IMG/VR virus record: IMGVR_UViG_3300045957_000043
Coordinates: 1-56,144 of that record
DNA length: 56,144 nucleotides
Direction: 5' to 3' (one strand)
From: a virus
Below the pieces are notes generated by a model. That model saw only the letters and a list, made by a program, of their open reading frames with translations, did not search any database and was not told the DNA's origin. The first letter of the stretch is position 1; every line of letters begins with the position of its first letter. Of this stretch, positions 4,860-13,255 are shown piece by piece. The position numbers were made by a program, and so were the translations under genes.

Positions 4860-7100
4860 TCAGATTGTGCTACGTGCGACCCACTGTTTCGGCGGCTTAA
4901 AGTCTGGCATGGCCAGCACCGTCGGGGGCCGCCCCGGTCCCGCTGCGGGCGTGAGATACGCAGCCACTTCCCCGCGTTCAAGCAGACGCAGGACCGCGTG
5001 TTTGATCTTCTTGTGGGCCAGCGTCGTGCTGCGATAAATCTGAGTGAGGCTCTTCGGCTCGTCGGCTAATTGCCGCAGGACGGCACTGGTGAGCTGCTCT
5101 TCGGCTCTGTCTTCGTCTGACGCGATCGTGGCTGCTTTGACGAGCATATCCTCGACAGCCTTCAGGCGGTCCACTACGACGCTGTGAGCGGCCTTAAGAT
5201 CGCATTCTTCGACCTGGAACCCCTGGTCTAGGTTTCCCCAGCTGCGGCTCAACGCGAACAGCAGCGCGAGTTTCTGGATGTGCAGCACCGCGCGAACCCA
5301 GATCGTAGCTCTTACGTTGTTGCCGGCTTCCCGGTCGTCCCGCACTCTGGAATCAATTGCGCGACGGTATTTGCTGAGCAGCTGCCGGCCTTTGGGGCTG
5401 TAGTGTATTGTGCGCGGCTGGTCTAATAGCAAAAGCTGCTTAGCGAACGCGAGTAAAGCTTCCGGGACGGGAATAAACCCGATACTCTCGTCAGCTAGGT
5501 CTACATGCGGGATCTCGAAGACTAAAATCCTGGAGAGAAACCCGTCGATAGATAGCCCTGTGTTTACAGCCGGCCAGAAAGTCTCGGGGGTACTTGCGCC
5601 CTGGACGATCACCCGGGGATTAGTGCACGAGACTTGTTTGCCGTCAGCGTAAGTCTTTCGCACGTGGTCGGTGCTGTACAGTTCCATGAGCGTAACAGGG
5701 AGCGCCGCTAGATGCTGGCTGTTTGAGTTCGCGCGGAGTTTGCCGCCGATCTCGTCGATCTGCAGGAGCACCCCTGGGACTTGCGCGGCGATTGCGACAG
5801 CAGCCTGCGCGCTGGCTACGTCGGTGTAGACTAAGCCGTTAGCGCCGGCTTCGAACATTAAGCTCTGTACGCTTTTGCGGGTGTGCTCTTTGCCACCCCC
5901 GGACGCGGCTAAATTCACAGTAAACAGCCTGAGATCAATCCGGTCTTGCTTGATCGTGCGGCAGCCGAGCGAAGCTAACGCTGTGATCGCTGCAGAGAAC
6001 GCGAACTGCTCGTGCGGCCTGGGCGCCGTCTGCATGTAGTAGTTCATGAACTCCGAGATAAACCCCGGCACCCAGAAATCCACGACCCCCTTGCCTGCTC
6101 CTGCTCCCGCTCCCGGCTCGGTGTTCCCGCTCGGTGGCGCGGGGAGCACTCCTGTAGGCTCGTAAATACAGTCTTCCGCTTTGGCCAGGGCTTGCAGGCT
6201 TCGGTGCATGTCGACTTGCTCGTTTAACGGCGGCTCTTCATGAAATAACTCACGGATAGTCCATTTACAGCTTGCATGGAGACAAGATCCCGTGAGCTTG
6301 CCGTCGGACTGCAGACACACCGAGCACGAGTTATCCCCGACGTGCCTCGGACTGGTATTCTGGGGATTATCTGAATACTCTTTGCAACAGTGAGCTTGCT
6401 TGAATTTCCAGATATAAGCCCCTGAGCCCCAGACTTCCCGTGAAGACTCGATGCCTAGTTCTTGGAGCTTGACTTCGCAGTACAAAGCTTGCTGGCGGAC
6501 CAGCTCGGGGTTACTAACTGCGGGTTCCTGGACTTCGCGCGGTTTATTCCCGGCGATCGCGTGCTGTGAGACCCACTCTAGAAACTCATCTACACATTGC
6601 GATGGGTGGCAGGATTCTGGAGTGCCCAGTAAATCTTCGTTTAAGTCAAACGGCTGATAGGTATTCGCGCAGAACCTACCGGAAGTATTCGCGTAGATTT
6701 CAAGAGTCACGCCACCCGGTAGCTCGTATTTGCCGGAATACTGGGTGTTAGTCTCTGTGTAGCCTAAGAAATGCAGTCCCTTGCCCGAGCAGCTGCGCTC
6801 GCAGAAAGTATCTTTCAGCAGCTCGCAGACCTGCCTGTATTTTGGGTTTAGCTCGCCGGAGTCTAGAAAGACATCTGAGTCTAGGTCTATTAAGACTAGT
6901 TTGTTTTCGCGGTTGCAGTAACACCCTGTGGCGCCACTACACTGTGGCTTAGTCTGAGAGTATTCCTGCGCGAGCTTGTACGAAGTTAAGCCTTGCGGGT
7001 AGCCTTTTGATGTTCCGGTTTTTGGGTTGATCGCGAGTTTGGGATTTTTCTTAGATACCGGCAGGTGACAGTCGAGTTCGCGTAGGTCAACAGCAAGCAT
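4860..7100 (-). CDS. Primase-polymerase / DUF3987 helicase-like replication protein
   Basis: 746 residues. Start ATG 7100 has AGAGGGG at good spacing; an in-frame ATG at 7169 lies across the terminator hairpin and is rejected. N-terminus resembles a PrimPol: LVLIDLDSD gives acidic D72/D74/D76, and SGKGLHFLG places His110. Next comes a Cys/His-rich patch (about residues 245-300, with CSVCL and SCLHASC) like a zinc-binding linker. The C-terminal half matches DUF3987: a P-loop AASGGGKEHTRK near 400, Walker B LLQIDEIGG near 447, then GASTPETFWP and DGFLSRILVFE. Expected to prime and unwind phage DNA. It is the last gene of the replication operon. Confidence 0.85.
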   Translation of the reverse strand: MLAVDLRELDCHLPVSKKNPKLAINPKTGTSKGYPQGLTSYKLAQEYSQTKPQCSGATGCYCNRENKLVLIDLDSDVFLDSGELNPKYRQVCELLKDTFCERSCSGKGLHFLGYTETNTQYSGKYELPGGVTLEIYANTSGRFCANTYQPFDLNEDLLGTPESCHPSQCVDEFLEWVSQHAIAGNKPREVQEPAVSNPELVRQQALYCEVKLQELGIESSREVWGSGAYIWKFKQAHCCKEYSDNPQNTSPRHVGDNSCSVCLQSDGKLTGSCLHASCKWTIRELFHEEPPLNEQVDMHRSLQALAKAEDCIYEPTGVLPAPPSGNTEPGAGAGAGKGVVDFWVPGFISEFMNYYMQTAPRPHEQFAFSAAITALASLGCRTIKQDRIDLRLFTVNLAASGGGKEHTRKSVQSLMFEAGANGLVYTDVASAQAAVAIAAQVPGVLLQIDEIGGKLRANSNSQHLAALPVTLMELYSTDHVRKTYADGKQVSCTNPRVIVQGASTPETFWPAVNTGLSIDGFLSRILVFEIPHVDLADESIGFIPVPEALLAFAKQLLLLDQPRTIHYSPKGRQLLSKYRRAIDSRVRDDREAGNNVRATIWVRAVLHIQKLALLFALSRSWGNLDQGFQVEECDLKAAHSVVVDRLKAVEDMLVKAATIASDEDRAEEQLTSAVLRQLADEPKSLTQIYRSTTLAHKKIKHAVLRLLERGEVAAYLTPAAGPGRPPTVLAMPDFKPPKQWVARSTI

Positions 7101-7122
7101 CGCAGCCCCTCTAAACAAAAAC

Positions 7123-7156
7123 AATGCCGCCTGCAAAACTGCTTGCAAGCGGCATT
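7123..7156 (-). terminator. Terminator upstream of the PrimPol gene
   Basis: AATGCCGC-TGCAA (7123-7136, one bulge) pairs with TTGCA-GCGGCATT (7143-7156). On the minus strand the stem is followed by GTTTTTGTTT. It separates the small genes at 7192-8294 from the PrimPol gene, which may allow differential expression. Confidence 0.7.
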
Positions 7157-7191
7157 TAAGTATACCCACCCTGTGATTAGGCAGTCACCGT

Positions 7192-7611
7192 CTACAAATC
7201 TGGACTGAACTCCAGGACGTGTTCCCAACAGGCAATTAGGTTCAGGCAACTCGGGGTCTTTTCGTACTGCTGCTTTTGGCCGACGATCGCCCAGTCGTGG
7301 GTGAACAAGTCAATAAACCGAGCGCCTGCATGGGGCCAGACGGGAACCTCTTCCGGCCAGTCCCAGTTCGAGCCGTAGACTCGATCTAGAAAGTATTTCG
7401 CCGCCTTCTCGTAATGAAACTCGGCGGGATGACCTTCGTCGAACGACTGTATTGCGAGGTAGAGCCACGCCGCGTGACAGCCGGGTGTGCCGCAATCGGG
7501 CTCTAGCTCTTCGCTGGCCATGTCGACGCCGGCTTCGCCGTACTGTTTGCGGTAGTTCCAGTCGAGATTGCCCAGCGCAGTTACGACTTTTTCAAGATAT
7601 TCGCGGTTCAC
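7192..7611 (-). CDS. Phage protein of the Cys-x-A-x-W type
   Basis: 139 residues from GTG 7611 (AAGGG upstream, inside the preceding gene's end). It contains PDCGTPGCHAAWLYLAIQSF around residue 40, like the small phage proteins whose core is a Cys motif followed by A-x-W and a helix. The rest is aromatic and acidic. It may be a distant relative of the three paralogs at 9828-11045, which carry RCAAGWLIDD. Function unknown. Confidence 0.7.
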   Translation of the reverse strand: MNREYLEKVVTALGNLDWNYRKQYGEAGVDMASEELEPDCGTPGCHAAWLYLAIQSFDEGHPAEFHYEKAAKYFLDRVYGSNWDWPEEVPVWPHAGARFIDLFTHDWAIVGQKQQYEKTPSCLNLIACWEHVLEFSPDL

Positions 7612-7756
7612 GTTCGAGCCCTTCAGGTTTGACTTTGCTTTTCACCAGCTTCGGTAAAAACATCGGCTGGTACTTACCTGACTGGGCTCGATACGGCGCG
7701 AGTGTAGTCCGAGTTGAGCCCCGTTTGCGTCTAACTAGTTCTCTTCCACGTTTCAT
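7592..7756 (-). CDS. 54-residue basic protein
   Basis: ATG 7756 with GGGAGTG 7 bases before it and 3 bases after the upstream stop. The product is strongly basic (MKRGRELVRRKRGSTRTT... KLVKSKVK), which suggests nucleic-acid binding. Its end overlaps the next start (GTG 7611) by 20 bases. No family is recognised. Confidence 0.55.
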   Translation of the reverse strand: MKRGRELVRRKRGSTRTTLAPYRAQSGKYQPMFLPKLVKSKVKPEGLEREPRIS

Positions 7757-7759
7757 GAT

Positions 7760-7972
7760 TCACACTCCCTTGCTCTTTCGCCGTAGTCCCCCTAGGGGAT
7801 CACTTGCCCAACCCGGTTTTTCTTTTTCTGCGGGGCTCTCGCCTTTACTGCTGTCGTACCTAGGATCTTCACTCCAGCCGCACTGCCAGCAACCCCACGG
7901 TCCATAGACGTAGCCCACGCCGACGTCGACTTCATCACGTTCGCATTCTTCGCCGCATTTTTCACAGTTCAT
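7760..7972 (-). CDS. Zinc-ribbon-like small protein
   Basis: 70 residues from ATG 7972 with GAGGAG upstream. N-terminal CEKCGEEC and a second pair, GCWQCGW, at about residue 27 make a likely four-Cys zinc site. A charged, proline-containing tail follows. Typical of small phage proteins of unknown role, possibly binding DNA, RNA or a host enzyme. Confidence 0.7.
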   Translation of the reverse strand: MNCEKCGEECERDEVDVGVGYVYGPWGCWQCGWSEDPRYDSSKGESPAEKEKPGWASDPLGGLRRKSKGV

Positions 7973-8013
7973 TGCAGCACTCCTCTACGAAACTCAAAGG
8001 CATCGGGCGACTT

Positions 8014-8124
8014 TCAAGCAACCGCTCGGCAGCTACCTTCCCCGGTAACAACCCGCTCTAGCTCGTAGTAAAGCGTATCTAGATTCAGTTCAGCACGTCG
8101 GTGTTTTGCGAGTTCGCTGGTCAC
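8014..8124 (-). CDS. 36-residue helical protein
   Basis: GTG 8124 overlaps the upstream TGA (GTGA) and has GAGG 7-8 bases before it. The product (ELAKHRRAELNLDTLYYELERVV) is a single charged helix. It is too short to classify. Overlap and ribosome site are the support. Confidence 0.5.
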   Translation of the reverse strand: MTSELAKHRRAELNLDTLYYELERVVTGEGSCRAVA

Positions 8125-8294
8125 TGCTCAGCCTCCCATTCGCAGCACGATTCGTCAGAGGCTAAATAGACTTTGCGGTTCCAGAAACCCTCGACCAACC
8201 GCGTGAGCAGCAGCTCGTCGGCGGCGGTTTCCGCCTGCAACGTGAGCATCTGAGGCCGCCGAGATTCCGCGTCCGCGACAAATAAAACTTTCAT
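8121..8294 (-). CDS. 57-residue hypothetical protein
   Basis: I place the start at ATG 8294 because AGGAG lies 8 bases upstream, giving a product that opens MKVLFVADAESRRP. An in-frame ATG at 8372 lacks a ribosome site. Hydrophobic beta start, helical middle, acidic C-terminus with Cys-Cys. No family is recognised. Confidence 0.6.
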   Translation of the reverse strand: MKVLFVADAESRRPQMLTLQAETAADELLLTRLVEGFWNRKVYLASDESCCEWEAEQ

Positions 8295-8427
8295 ACCCTG
8301 CACTCCTAGCTGGAAAGGAAAATAGTCCGCTGCCCCTTTGGACTGCAAAATAAACGGACACTCACCTTGCATGTGTTAGTAATTAAACCAACAGCCGCAG
8401 GGGCAGCGGCATATCGACACGACTAGT

Positions 8428-9831
8428 CTACCCTCGTCCTGTTTTCTGGACAAGCACTTTTTCGCGATATTTCTTGAGCGCGTCGAAAAGGGCTTTTTGC
8501 CCCGCAGCCTTCGCGGCCAGCCGCCCCAAAACCACTTCGTCAATCGTCAGCTCGGACACGATGCGGTGAATCCTGACCTGCTTTTGTTTCTGCCCCTGGC
8601 GGTAGATTCTGGCTTCAGCCTGCTGGACAGTCTCGGGCTTGTCGCTCAAGCCATACCAGATCACGTCGGCGCAGGCACCTTGCAGCCCGTCGACTCCGTG
8701 CGACATGGCAGCTGGCTGCGCGAGCAAGAGCTGGATTCCCCCTGCGCGAAACCGCTTGATCAGCTCTTGGGTTTGCTTGCTGTTGGTCTTGCCGTTGATC
8801 GCCGGGGCGTCTGGGAACCTTTTGTGCAAGCGCTCTAAGTCATGCCACGTCTGATACAGGCACAAAGCCGGTTTGCCTTGCAGCTCGCCGAGAATCTCGC
8901 TCACGGCGTCGGTCTTGGCGTCATGAATGTGCTCGCTCTCGCGGGTGTCGCTACCCGCTTGGGTGACGTACACGCCGCCGTTAGCGATCTGCCGGCACTT
9001 AGCGTAAGAACTCGTGGGTGAATTAAAATCGAGCGTGCCGTTTTCGAGTTCGGTAAAGACCGCGCGTTCTGCTTTCTCGTAGATCGCGCGGGCTTTTCTA
9101 GGTAACTGCACTATTACGTCTCGGTATACCCGATCAGGCATATCAAGATAGTCTTCTGCGGACATGCGCAGGACCATCGGCGCGATCTGCTTGTCGATCA
9201 GCTTCCTGCCGGCTTCGGTAATTACATATTCCGGGAACGGACCGCGCATGATCTTTTGGCAGAACTTAGCTTTGAATCGGTACTCTGTAGTGCAGAGCGA
9301 TTTGCCCTGGTCGACGAGCTTCATCTGCGGGCCGAGATCGTGATAAGAATTCGCAGCCGGCGTACCGGTCAAGATTACAGTCGGCGAGCCGTTACAGATT
9401 TTGCTGAGAGCTTTCTGCCGTTGCGAGTTCCAGCTTTTAAAACAGCTCGACTCGTCGACGATGACGAGATCGTATTTCGGGCGTGAGTCTTGTTTCGCAA
9501 GCCACCGCACGCCGTCGGTGTTGATTAAGTGCACTTCGCAGCCGTTGTTTAGGTACTTAGCCTTGTTGCTGCCGTGCAGAATACAGTAATCAAAGTTGTA
9601 ACCCCACTGCTCGATTTCTTTAGGCCAGACCAGCCCCATGACCCGGAGAGGCGCGCAGATTAAAACCTGCTGCCATGCGCCAAGTAAGTCTAAACTCGCG
9701 AGCGCTTCGAGCGTGACGACTGTTTTGCCTAAGCCTGGGTCCAGAAAGATCGCAGCGCCCTGGCCCGCCGTGAGTTTCTCTAGCAGGAACTTCACGGCTG
9801 TTTTCTGATACGGATGCAGCTCTAGCTTCAC
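8428..9831 (-). CDS. SNF2-family (DEAD-like, superfamily 2) DNA helicase
   Basis: 467 residues from GTG 9831, overlapping the upstream stop (GTGA). Helicase motifs appear in order: Q-like HPYQKTAVKFL at 6-16, motif I DPGLGKT at about 31-37, motif Ia ICAPLRVMG, motif II VIVDESS (about 125), motif III ILTGTP, and motif VI QAEARIYRQGQKQ near the C-terminus. This matches the compact phage SNF2 helicases that sit beside polymerase genes. It probably remodels or unwinds forks and recombination intermediates. A fragment of a second copy lies at 10501-10695. Confidence 0.9.
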   Translation of the reverse strand: MKLELHPYQKTAVKFLLEKLTAGQGAAIFLDPGLGKTVVTLEALASLDLLGAWQQVLICAPLRVMGLVWPKEIEQWGYNFDYCILHGSNKAKYLNNGCEVHLINTDGVRWLAKQDSRPKYDLVIVDESSCFKSWNSQRQKALSKICNGSPTVILTGTPAANSYHDLGPQMKLVDQGKSLCTTEYRFKAKFCQKIMRGPFPEYVITEAGRKLIDKQIAPMVLRMSAEDYLDMPDRVYRDVIVQLPRKARAIYEKAERAVFTELENGTLDFNSPTSSYAKCRQIANGGVYVTQAGSDTRESEHIHDAKTDAVSEILGELQGKPALCLYQTWHDLERLHKRFPDAPAINGKTNSKQTQELIKRFRAGGIQLLLAQPAAMSHGVDGLQGACADVIWYGLSDKPETVQQAEARIYRQGQKQKQVRIHRIVSELTIDEVVLGRLAAKAAGQKALFDALKKYREKVLVQKTGRG

Positions 9832-10193
9832 GGCTGTTGTACTGCCTCGAAGAGCGTCGTGTAGTTTCTTGCTTTGAGCTGCTCGTGTCGCCAGTACAGC
9901 TCCGCGCGGCTATTAAAGCTTTCGAGATCTCGGGATTCATCGTGAATGTGCTGCAAGTTAGAAACCAGATCGAGGTGCTTAGGCGGGATGAGGTTTAGCT
10001 CGCTGATTGCTTTGCCCTCGAATTCTGGCTTGTAGTCTTCGTCGTCGATCAGCCACCCCGCTGCGCAGCGTTTGCCGTTTTTCATTCGGTAAAAGCACGA
10101 GCCGCATTCAGTCTGGGATAACGAGCCCTGCTCGTTGAGCTTCTGCACTATGTAGTTAAACACTTCTTCGCGGGACCACTCGTTGAGATCCAT
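9828..10193 (-). CDS. Small phage protein, paralog C of three
   Basis: 121 residues from ATG 10193 (AGGAGAG upstream). Pattern: MDLNEWSREEVFNYIVQKLNEQG, a Cys pair (CGSCFYRMKNGKRCAAGWLIDDEDY), FEGKAISEL, then KHLDLVSNLQHIHDE. This is a common phage family with YRGPxGxxCAxGxLIxDxxY and LQxxHD motifs and no known activity. It directly precedes and overlaps the helicase. Confidence 0.75.
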   Translation of the reverse strand: MDLNEWSREEVFNYIVQKLNEQGSLSQTECGSCFYRMKNGKRCAAGWLIDDEDYKPEFEGKAISELNLIPPKHLDLVSNLQHIHDESRDLESFNSRAELYWRHEQLKARNYTTLFEAVQQP

Positions 10194-10534
10194 GCGTTCT
10201 CTCCTAGTCGGGTTTTCAGGTCGTTTGCTAACTCGTTAAAAAATTTCAAACCTCTGCGAATCGATAGGTCGTGTATCTCTTGAAGCCCGCTGACGAGATT
10301 GAGGTGCTTGCGGGGGATACATTTCGCGACCGTGGGATCAGTAACCGGTCTGCCTTCGAACTCAGGCTTGTAGTCTTTGTCGTCGATTAGCCAGCCCGCT
10401 GCGCAGCGTCTTGCGTGCGGTCCGCGATACATGCACACGCCCAGTAGAGCGTCATAGCACAGATCACCTTGCTCGTTGATCTTCTGAACAACGTAGTCGA
10501 CTACTTCCTTAGCAGTCCACGCTGAGATATCCAC
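10148..10534 (-). CDS. Small phage protein, paralog B of three
   Basis: 128 residues from GTG 10534 with AGGAGA 10 bases upstream. It shares VVDYVVQKINEQGDL, YRGPHARRCAAGWLIDDKDY, FEGRPVTD and HLNLVSGLQEIHD with the flanking paralogs. Its C-terminus overlaps the start of paralog C by 46 bases, so the last residues (ENAWISTSGPAKKCLTT) are probably not ancestral. Confidence 0.75.
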   Translation of the reverse strand: MDISAWTAKEVVDYVVQKINEQGDLCYDALLGVCMYRGPHARRCAAGWLIDDKDYKPEFEGRPVTDPTVAKCIPRKHLNLVSGLQEIHDLSIRRGLKFFNELANDLKTRLGENAWISTSGPAKKCLTT

Positions 10535-10695
10535 CGTGAGTTTTCTCCTGTTGTATGTCTACCGCCGCACTCTAGAGAGCCCAGCGTCTTGCCTGGGCCG
10601 GGGTCAAGAAGCAACCCCGCCCCGCGACCCTCGGTGATCCGTTCTAAGAGAAAAGCGACTGCTTGTTTTTGGTAGTTGTGCAGCATGGTTTCCAT
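10501..10695 (-). pseudogene. Remnant of a second SNF2 helicase copy (N-terminal fragment)
   Basis: The reading METMLHNYQKQAVAFLLERI... LLLDPGPGKTLGSLE aligns with the first 45 residues of the intact helicase (ELHPYQKTAVKFLLEKL... FLDPGLGKTVVTLE), including motif I. It then loses homology and stops. It follows paralog A just as the intact helicase follows paralog C. This is best explained as tandem duplication of a paralog-helicase unit followed by loss of most of one helicase. A translated 64-residue peptide is possible but would lack all later helicase motifs. Confidence 0.75.
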
Positions 10696-11045
10696 TCCAG
10701 GTTGAGTTCGCGAGCCAGACGTTCCGCGTTGAGGTTAAACCCAGCTACGCCTTTTCGAGTTATTGCCGCGTCGTCGTGCGCGTCTTGCAGCCTCCCGATT
10801 AAATCCCGATGGTGTTCCGGGAACACGGCATCGAGCGGCGGATCTGAAACGCACTTTCCTTCGTAACTCAGCTTGTAGTCTTCGTCGTCGATCAACCAAC
10901 CCGCTGCGCATCTCACCCCGTGCGGCCCGCGATAGCAACACGCGGCGCCAAGCTCGTCCTGTACAAACGACAGCGCGTTTTGCTCGTTGATCTTCTGCAC
11001 TACAAAGTCAAAAACGTGTTGCCATGTCCAGTTTGAGATATCCAT
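10644..11045 (-). CDS. Small phage protein, paralog A of three
   Basis: About 133 residues. Two adjacent ATGs (11048 and 11045) follow GGGAGG; the second gives the MDI start of the family and better spacing. It carries VFDFVVQKINEQ, YRGPHGVRCAAGWLIDDEDY, YEGKCVSD and LIGRLQDAHDD. Its last residues overlap the helicase remnant in another frame, so the C-terminus has probably been rewritten by the deletion. Confidence 0.75.
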   Translation of the reverse strand: MDISNWTWQHVFDFVVQKINEQNALSFVQDELGAACCYRGPHGVRCAAGWLIDDEDYKLSYEGKCVSDPPLDAVFPEHHRDLIGRLQDAHDDAAITRKGVAGFNLNAERLARELNLEWKPCCTTTKNKQSLFS

Positions 11046-11143
11046 CATTCACCCTCCCGCTGATTAGCTTCCGATAACGCTTCGGCTAAGGCTTCCTGCA
11101 GTCCGTGTTCTAATAGCATCCAGATATCTTCTTGATCCATCAT
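11045..11143 (-). CDS. 32-residue acidic helical peptide
   Basis: ATG ATG at 11143/11140 behind GGGGAGG. The product (MDQEDIWMLLEHGLQEALAEAL...) is one amphipathic acidic helix. It ends in TGA overlapping the next ATG. The leader (GGAGGGTGAATGATGGAT) is almost identical to that of paralog A, another trace of local duplication. Confidence 0.5.
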   Translation of the reverse strand: MMDQEDIWMLLEHGLQEALAEALSEANQREGE

Positions 11144-11164
11144 TCACCCTCCCCGCTGCGGTTG

Positions 11165-13255
11165 TTAATCTTTTCGATACCGAGTAGCCGTGAAGCCTGC
11201 TGCTTTGATCGGCCAACCTTGAGCCCATGCAGGCAACTCGCACAACAGCTGTTGGACTTGCTCAACAGAGACATTGAGGTCAGTCTCACAGCACGCTTCG
11301 TCGTGCACATGAAAAATCGTATTGATCCCGGCGCGCTCCAGGTTTAGTAAACCCTGCGCGAGAATATCCCGAGCGATAGCCTGGGTAGCGTTCTCGACCA
11401 GCAAGCCCGGATAGAGTCTCTTGGCGGAGCGATCGTTGGGGTTAAAGCAAGTCAAAACGTCGCGTTTGCCGATGGGAGTCTCGACTTGTTTCTTGATCTC
11501 CGGCTTAAAGTAATACAGCGATCTACCTGACGGCAGAGCCATGCGCAACCACTGGTAGCCGGCCTGCTCGTAGATATCAAACTTTATGAACTGGTTCACG
11601 TGCTGCGGCTCACCGGTTTGCACACACGCAAACGCCGCGTCGCCCATCGCGTACCAGAACTCAACGATCGGGCGGTTCGCGCGGCGATACACATCTACGA
11701 CGTAAGCCGCTGCGATCTGGTGGTCAGTGAGCTTGCCGGGTTTAGCGATGAGTGTAGTGCCGTGCTTCTGTAATGCAGTAAAGCTCTTCTCTCCGCCGGT
11801 TAACTCAGCCACTCGGTTCCACTTGTCGAGCTGTGCGGTTTTGCCTCGGATTACTTTCGTGCCGGGGATCTCAAGATCCTGGTTATCACCCCAAGCGTGC
11901 AGCATTTCAGCGAACTTCAAGAACCCACACGAATACTGCAAACTGAGCACGGCGACTTTAGAGACAAACCGTTCAGCTTTAGTAATCTCGTCTGCGGGTT
12001 TCTCGTAGAGCTTGGCGCCGAACTCGCAGTAAATATCTGCACCTGAATCAAACAGCTTGAGCATCTCAGTGTGCTGACTGAGTGCACAGACTACGACACC
12101 TTCAATCGAAGTGTAGTCACAAGCGATCAGCTGCTTGTTCTCGGGAGCTTTTACCATCGACCTGATGCACGAGCTTAAAGCGGCGGTTGTGTCGCCGTAT
12201 AGCATTTCGATCAGGTCGGGGTCTTCTTCGGGTAGCAGCTCGATCACGTCTTCGATTTGCTGCTGGTTTTTCAGCGACCCCCGCGTGAGATTCTGAAACT
12301 GCACGCCCCTGCCTGACCAGCGGCCCGTACCCGCACCGTAGAACATCATCGAGTTATGCACGCGCCCGCAGTACTCGCGGTCGAGCATTGCTTGGTATTT
12401 GCTCACACTCGCACGGGATAATTCCAGGCGCAGCTCTAACATCCGGCTGGCTTCGCTCGGCAAGTCCGGGTCCTTGAGTGCAGTCTCGACGACGGGTCTT
12501 GATAAATCTTCGAGCTGCACACCGTGGTGAATTTCTAGCCAGCCAAGAATGCGCTGCACTTGCCGACCTGTAGTGATCTCGCCGCTGGATAATTCAGCGA
12601 TCTCTTGCTCTAGTTTCTGTTTGTGCTTTTCGAGAAGGTTCACCGCGTGTCGGCAGGATTCTAGATCAACCGGGATGCCCCGGTTATTGATGACGTAATC
12701 TAATTGCCAGATAGTCTGCTCGCTCTCGGGGATCGCGGGCGTCGCTTTGTGGATCTCGCGTTCGACTTCTACGTCGATCTGGCAGTAGGCGTAGGTCTTC
12801 TCTAGCAGGTCCGGATTAAAGTTTCGCACGCCGTCTTTGTTGGGCTTGCAAACGTGCAGCATCGCGCGGTGCCCGATATCGTCTTTCTGCTGTGTGAGAT
12901 TAAGCGCAGCGCCGCAGTGCTTGAGGGCTCTAGGTAGTCCGCAAGCAGCAGCCCGGACTGCAGTGCATTCCCACTGTGAGATTGGTATTTCCGGCCAGCC
13001 GTGCACCGGCGCACAGTGATTATTTAAGACAGCTAGCTCAAAGCTTGCGTTGTAAGCGTGAAATTTGTAGTTCTCGGGCTCATAGAAAAAACCTGGCAGC
13101 GGATCTTCAGGGAGCCATAACTCTGCTGGTTTATCTCCGACAGCCCACGCCATGCAGAGCAAGTCAAACGACTCGCAGCTGGTGTAGCACTTCGTGCTTG
13201 TCTTGCGCAAGTCAGTCTCGCAGTAAGTTTCGAAATCAATAAACACGTTAGTCAT
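11165..13255 (-). CDS. Family A DNA polymerase with 3'-5' exonuclease domain
   Basis: 696 residues from ATG 13255 (AAGGTGG upstream; ATGA overlap with the HNH gene). The N-terminal DEDDy exonuclease is visible: FIDFETY (D7, E9), FHAYNASFELAVL, and YAYCQIDVEVE with the Y-x-x-x-D motif III. Polymerase motif A is DYTSIEG (Asp about 379). The finger region has KVAVLSLQYSCGF, and motif C is FHVHDEAC (H about 651, D, E). All catalytic carboxylates are present, so it should be the replicative polymerase. Length fits phage family A enzymes without a 5' nuclease. Confidence 0.95.
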   Translation of the reverse strand: MTNVFIDFETYCETDLRKTSTKCYTSCESFDLLCMAWAVGDKPAELWLPEDPLPGFFYEPENYKFHAYNASFELAVLNNHCAPVHGWPEIPISQWECTAVRAAACGLPRALKHCGAALNLTQQKDDIGHRAMLHVCKPNKDGVRNFNPDLLEKTYAYCQIDVEVEREIHKATPAIPESEQTIWQLDYVINNRGIPVDLESCRHAVNLLEKHKQKLEQEIAELSSGEITTGRQVQRILGWLEIHHGVQLEDLSRPVVETALKDPDLPSEASRMLELRLELSRASVSKYQAMLDREYCGRVHNSMMFYGAGTGRWSGRGVQFQNLTRGSLKNQQQIEDVIELLPEEDPDLIEMLYGDTTAALSSCIRSMVKAPENKQLIACDYTSIEGVVVCALSQHTEMLKLFDSGADIYCEFGAKLYEKPADEITKAERFVSKVAVLSLQYSCGFLKFAEMLHAWGDNQDLEIPGTKVIRGKTAQLDKWNRVAELTGGEKSFTALQKHGTTLIAKPGKLTDHQIAAAYVVDVYRRANRPIVEFWYAMGDAAFACVQTGEPQHVNQFIKFDIYEQAGYQWLRMALPSGRSLYYFKPEIKKQVETPIGKRDVLTCFNPNDRSAKRLYPGLLVENATQAIARDILAQGLLNLERAGINTIFHVHDEACCETDLNVSVEQVQQLLCELPAWAQGWPIKAAGFTATRYRKD

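Noticed and set aside
7101-7169. N-terminal extension of the PrimPol (ATG 7169)
   Set aside because: The extension is encoded by the terminator hairpin, and ATG 7100 has a good ribosome site.
8155-8361. 68-residue minus-strand frame
   Set aside because: It overlaps the better supported 8121-8294 gene in another frame and lacks a ribosome site.
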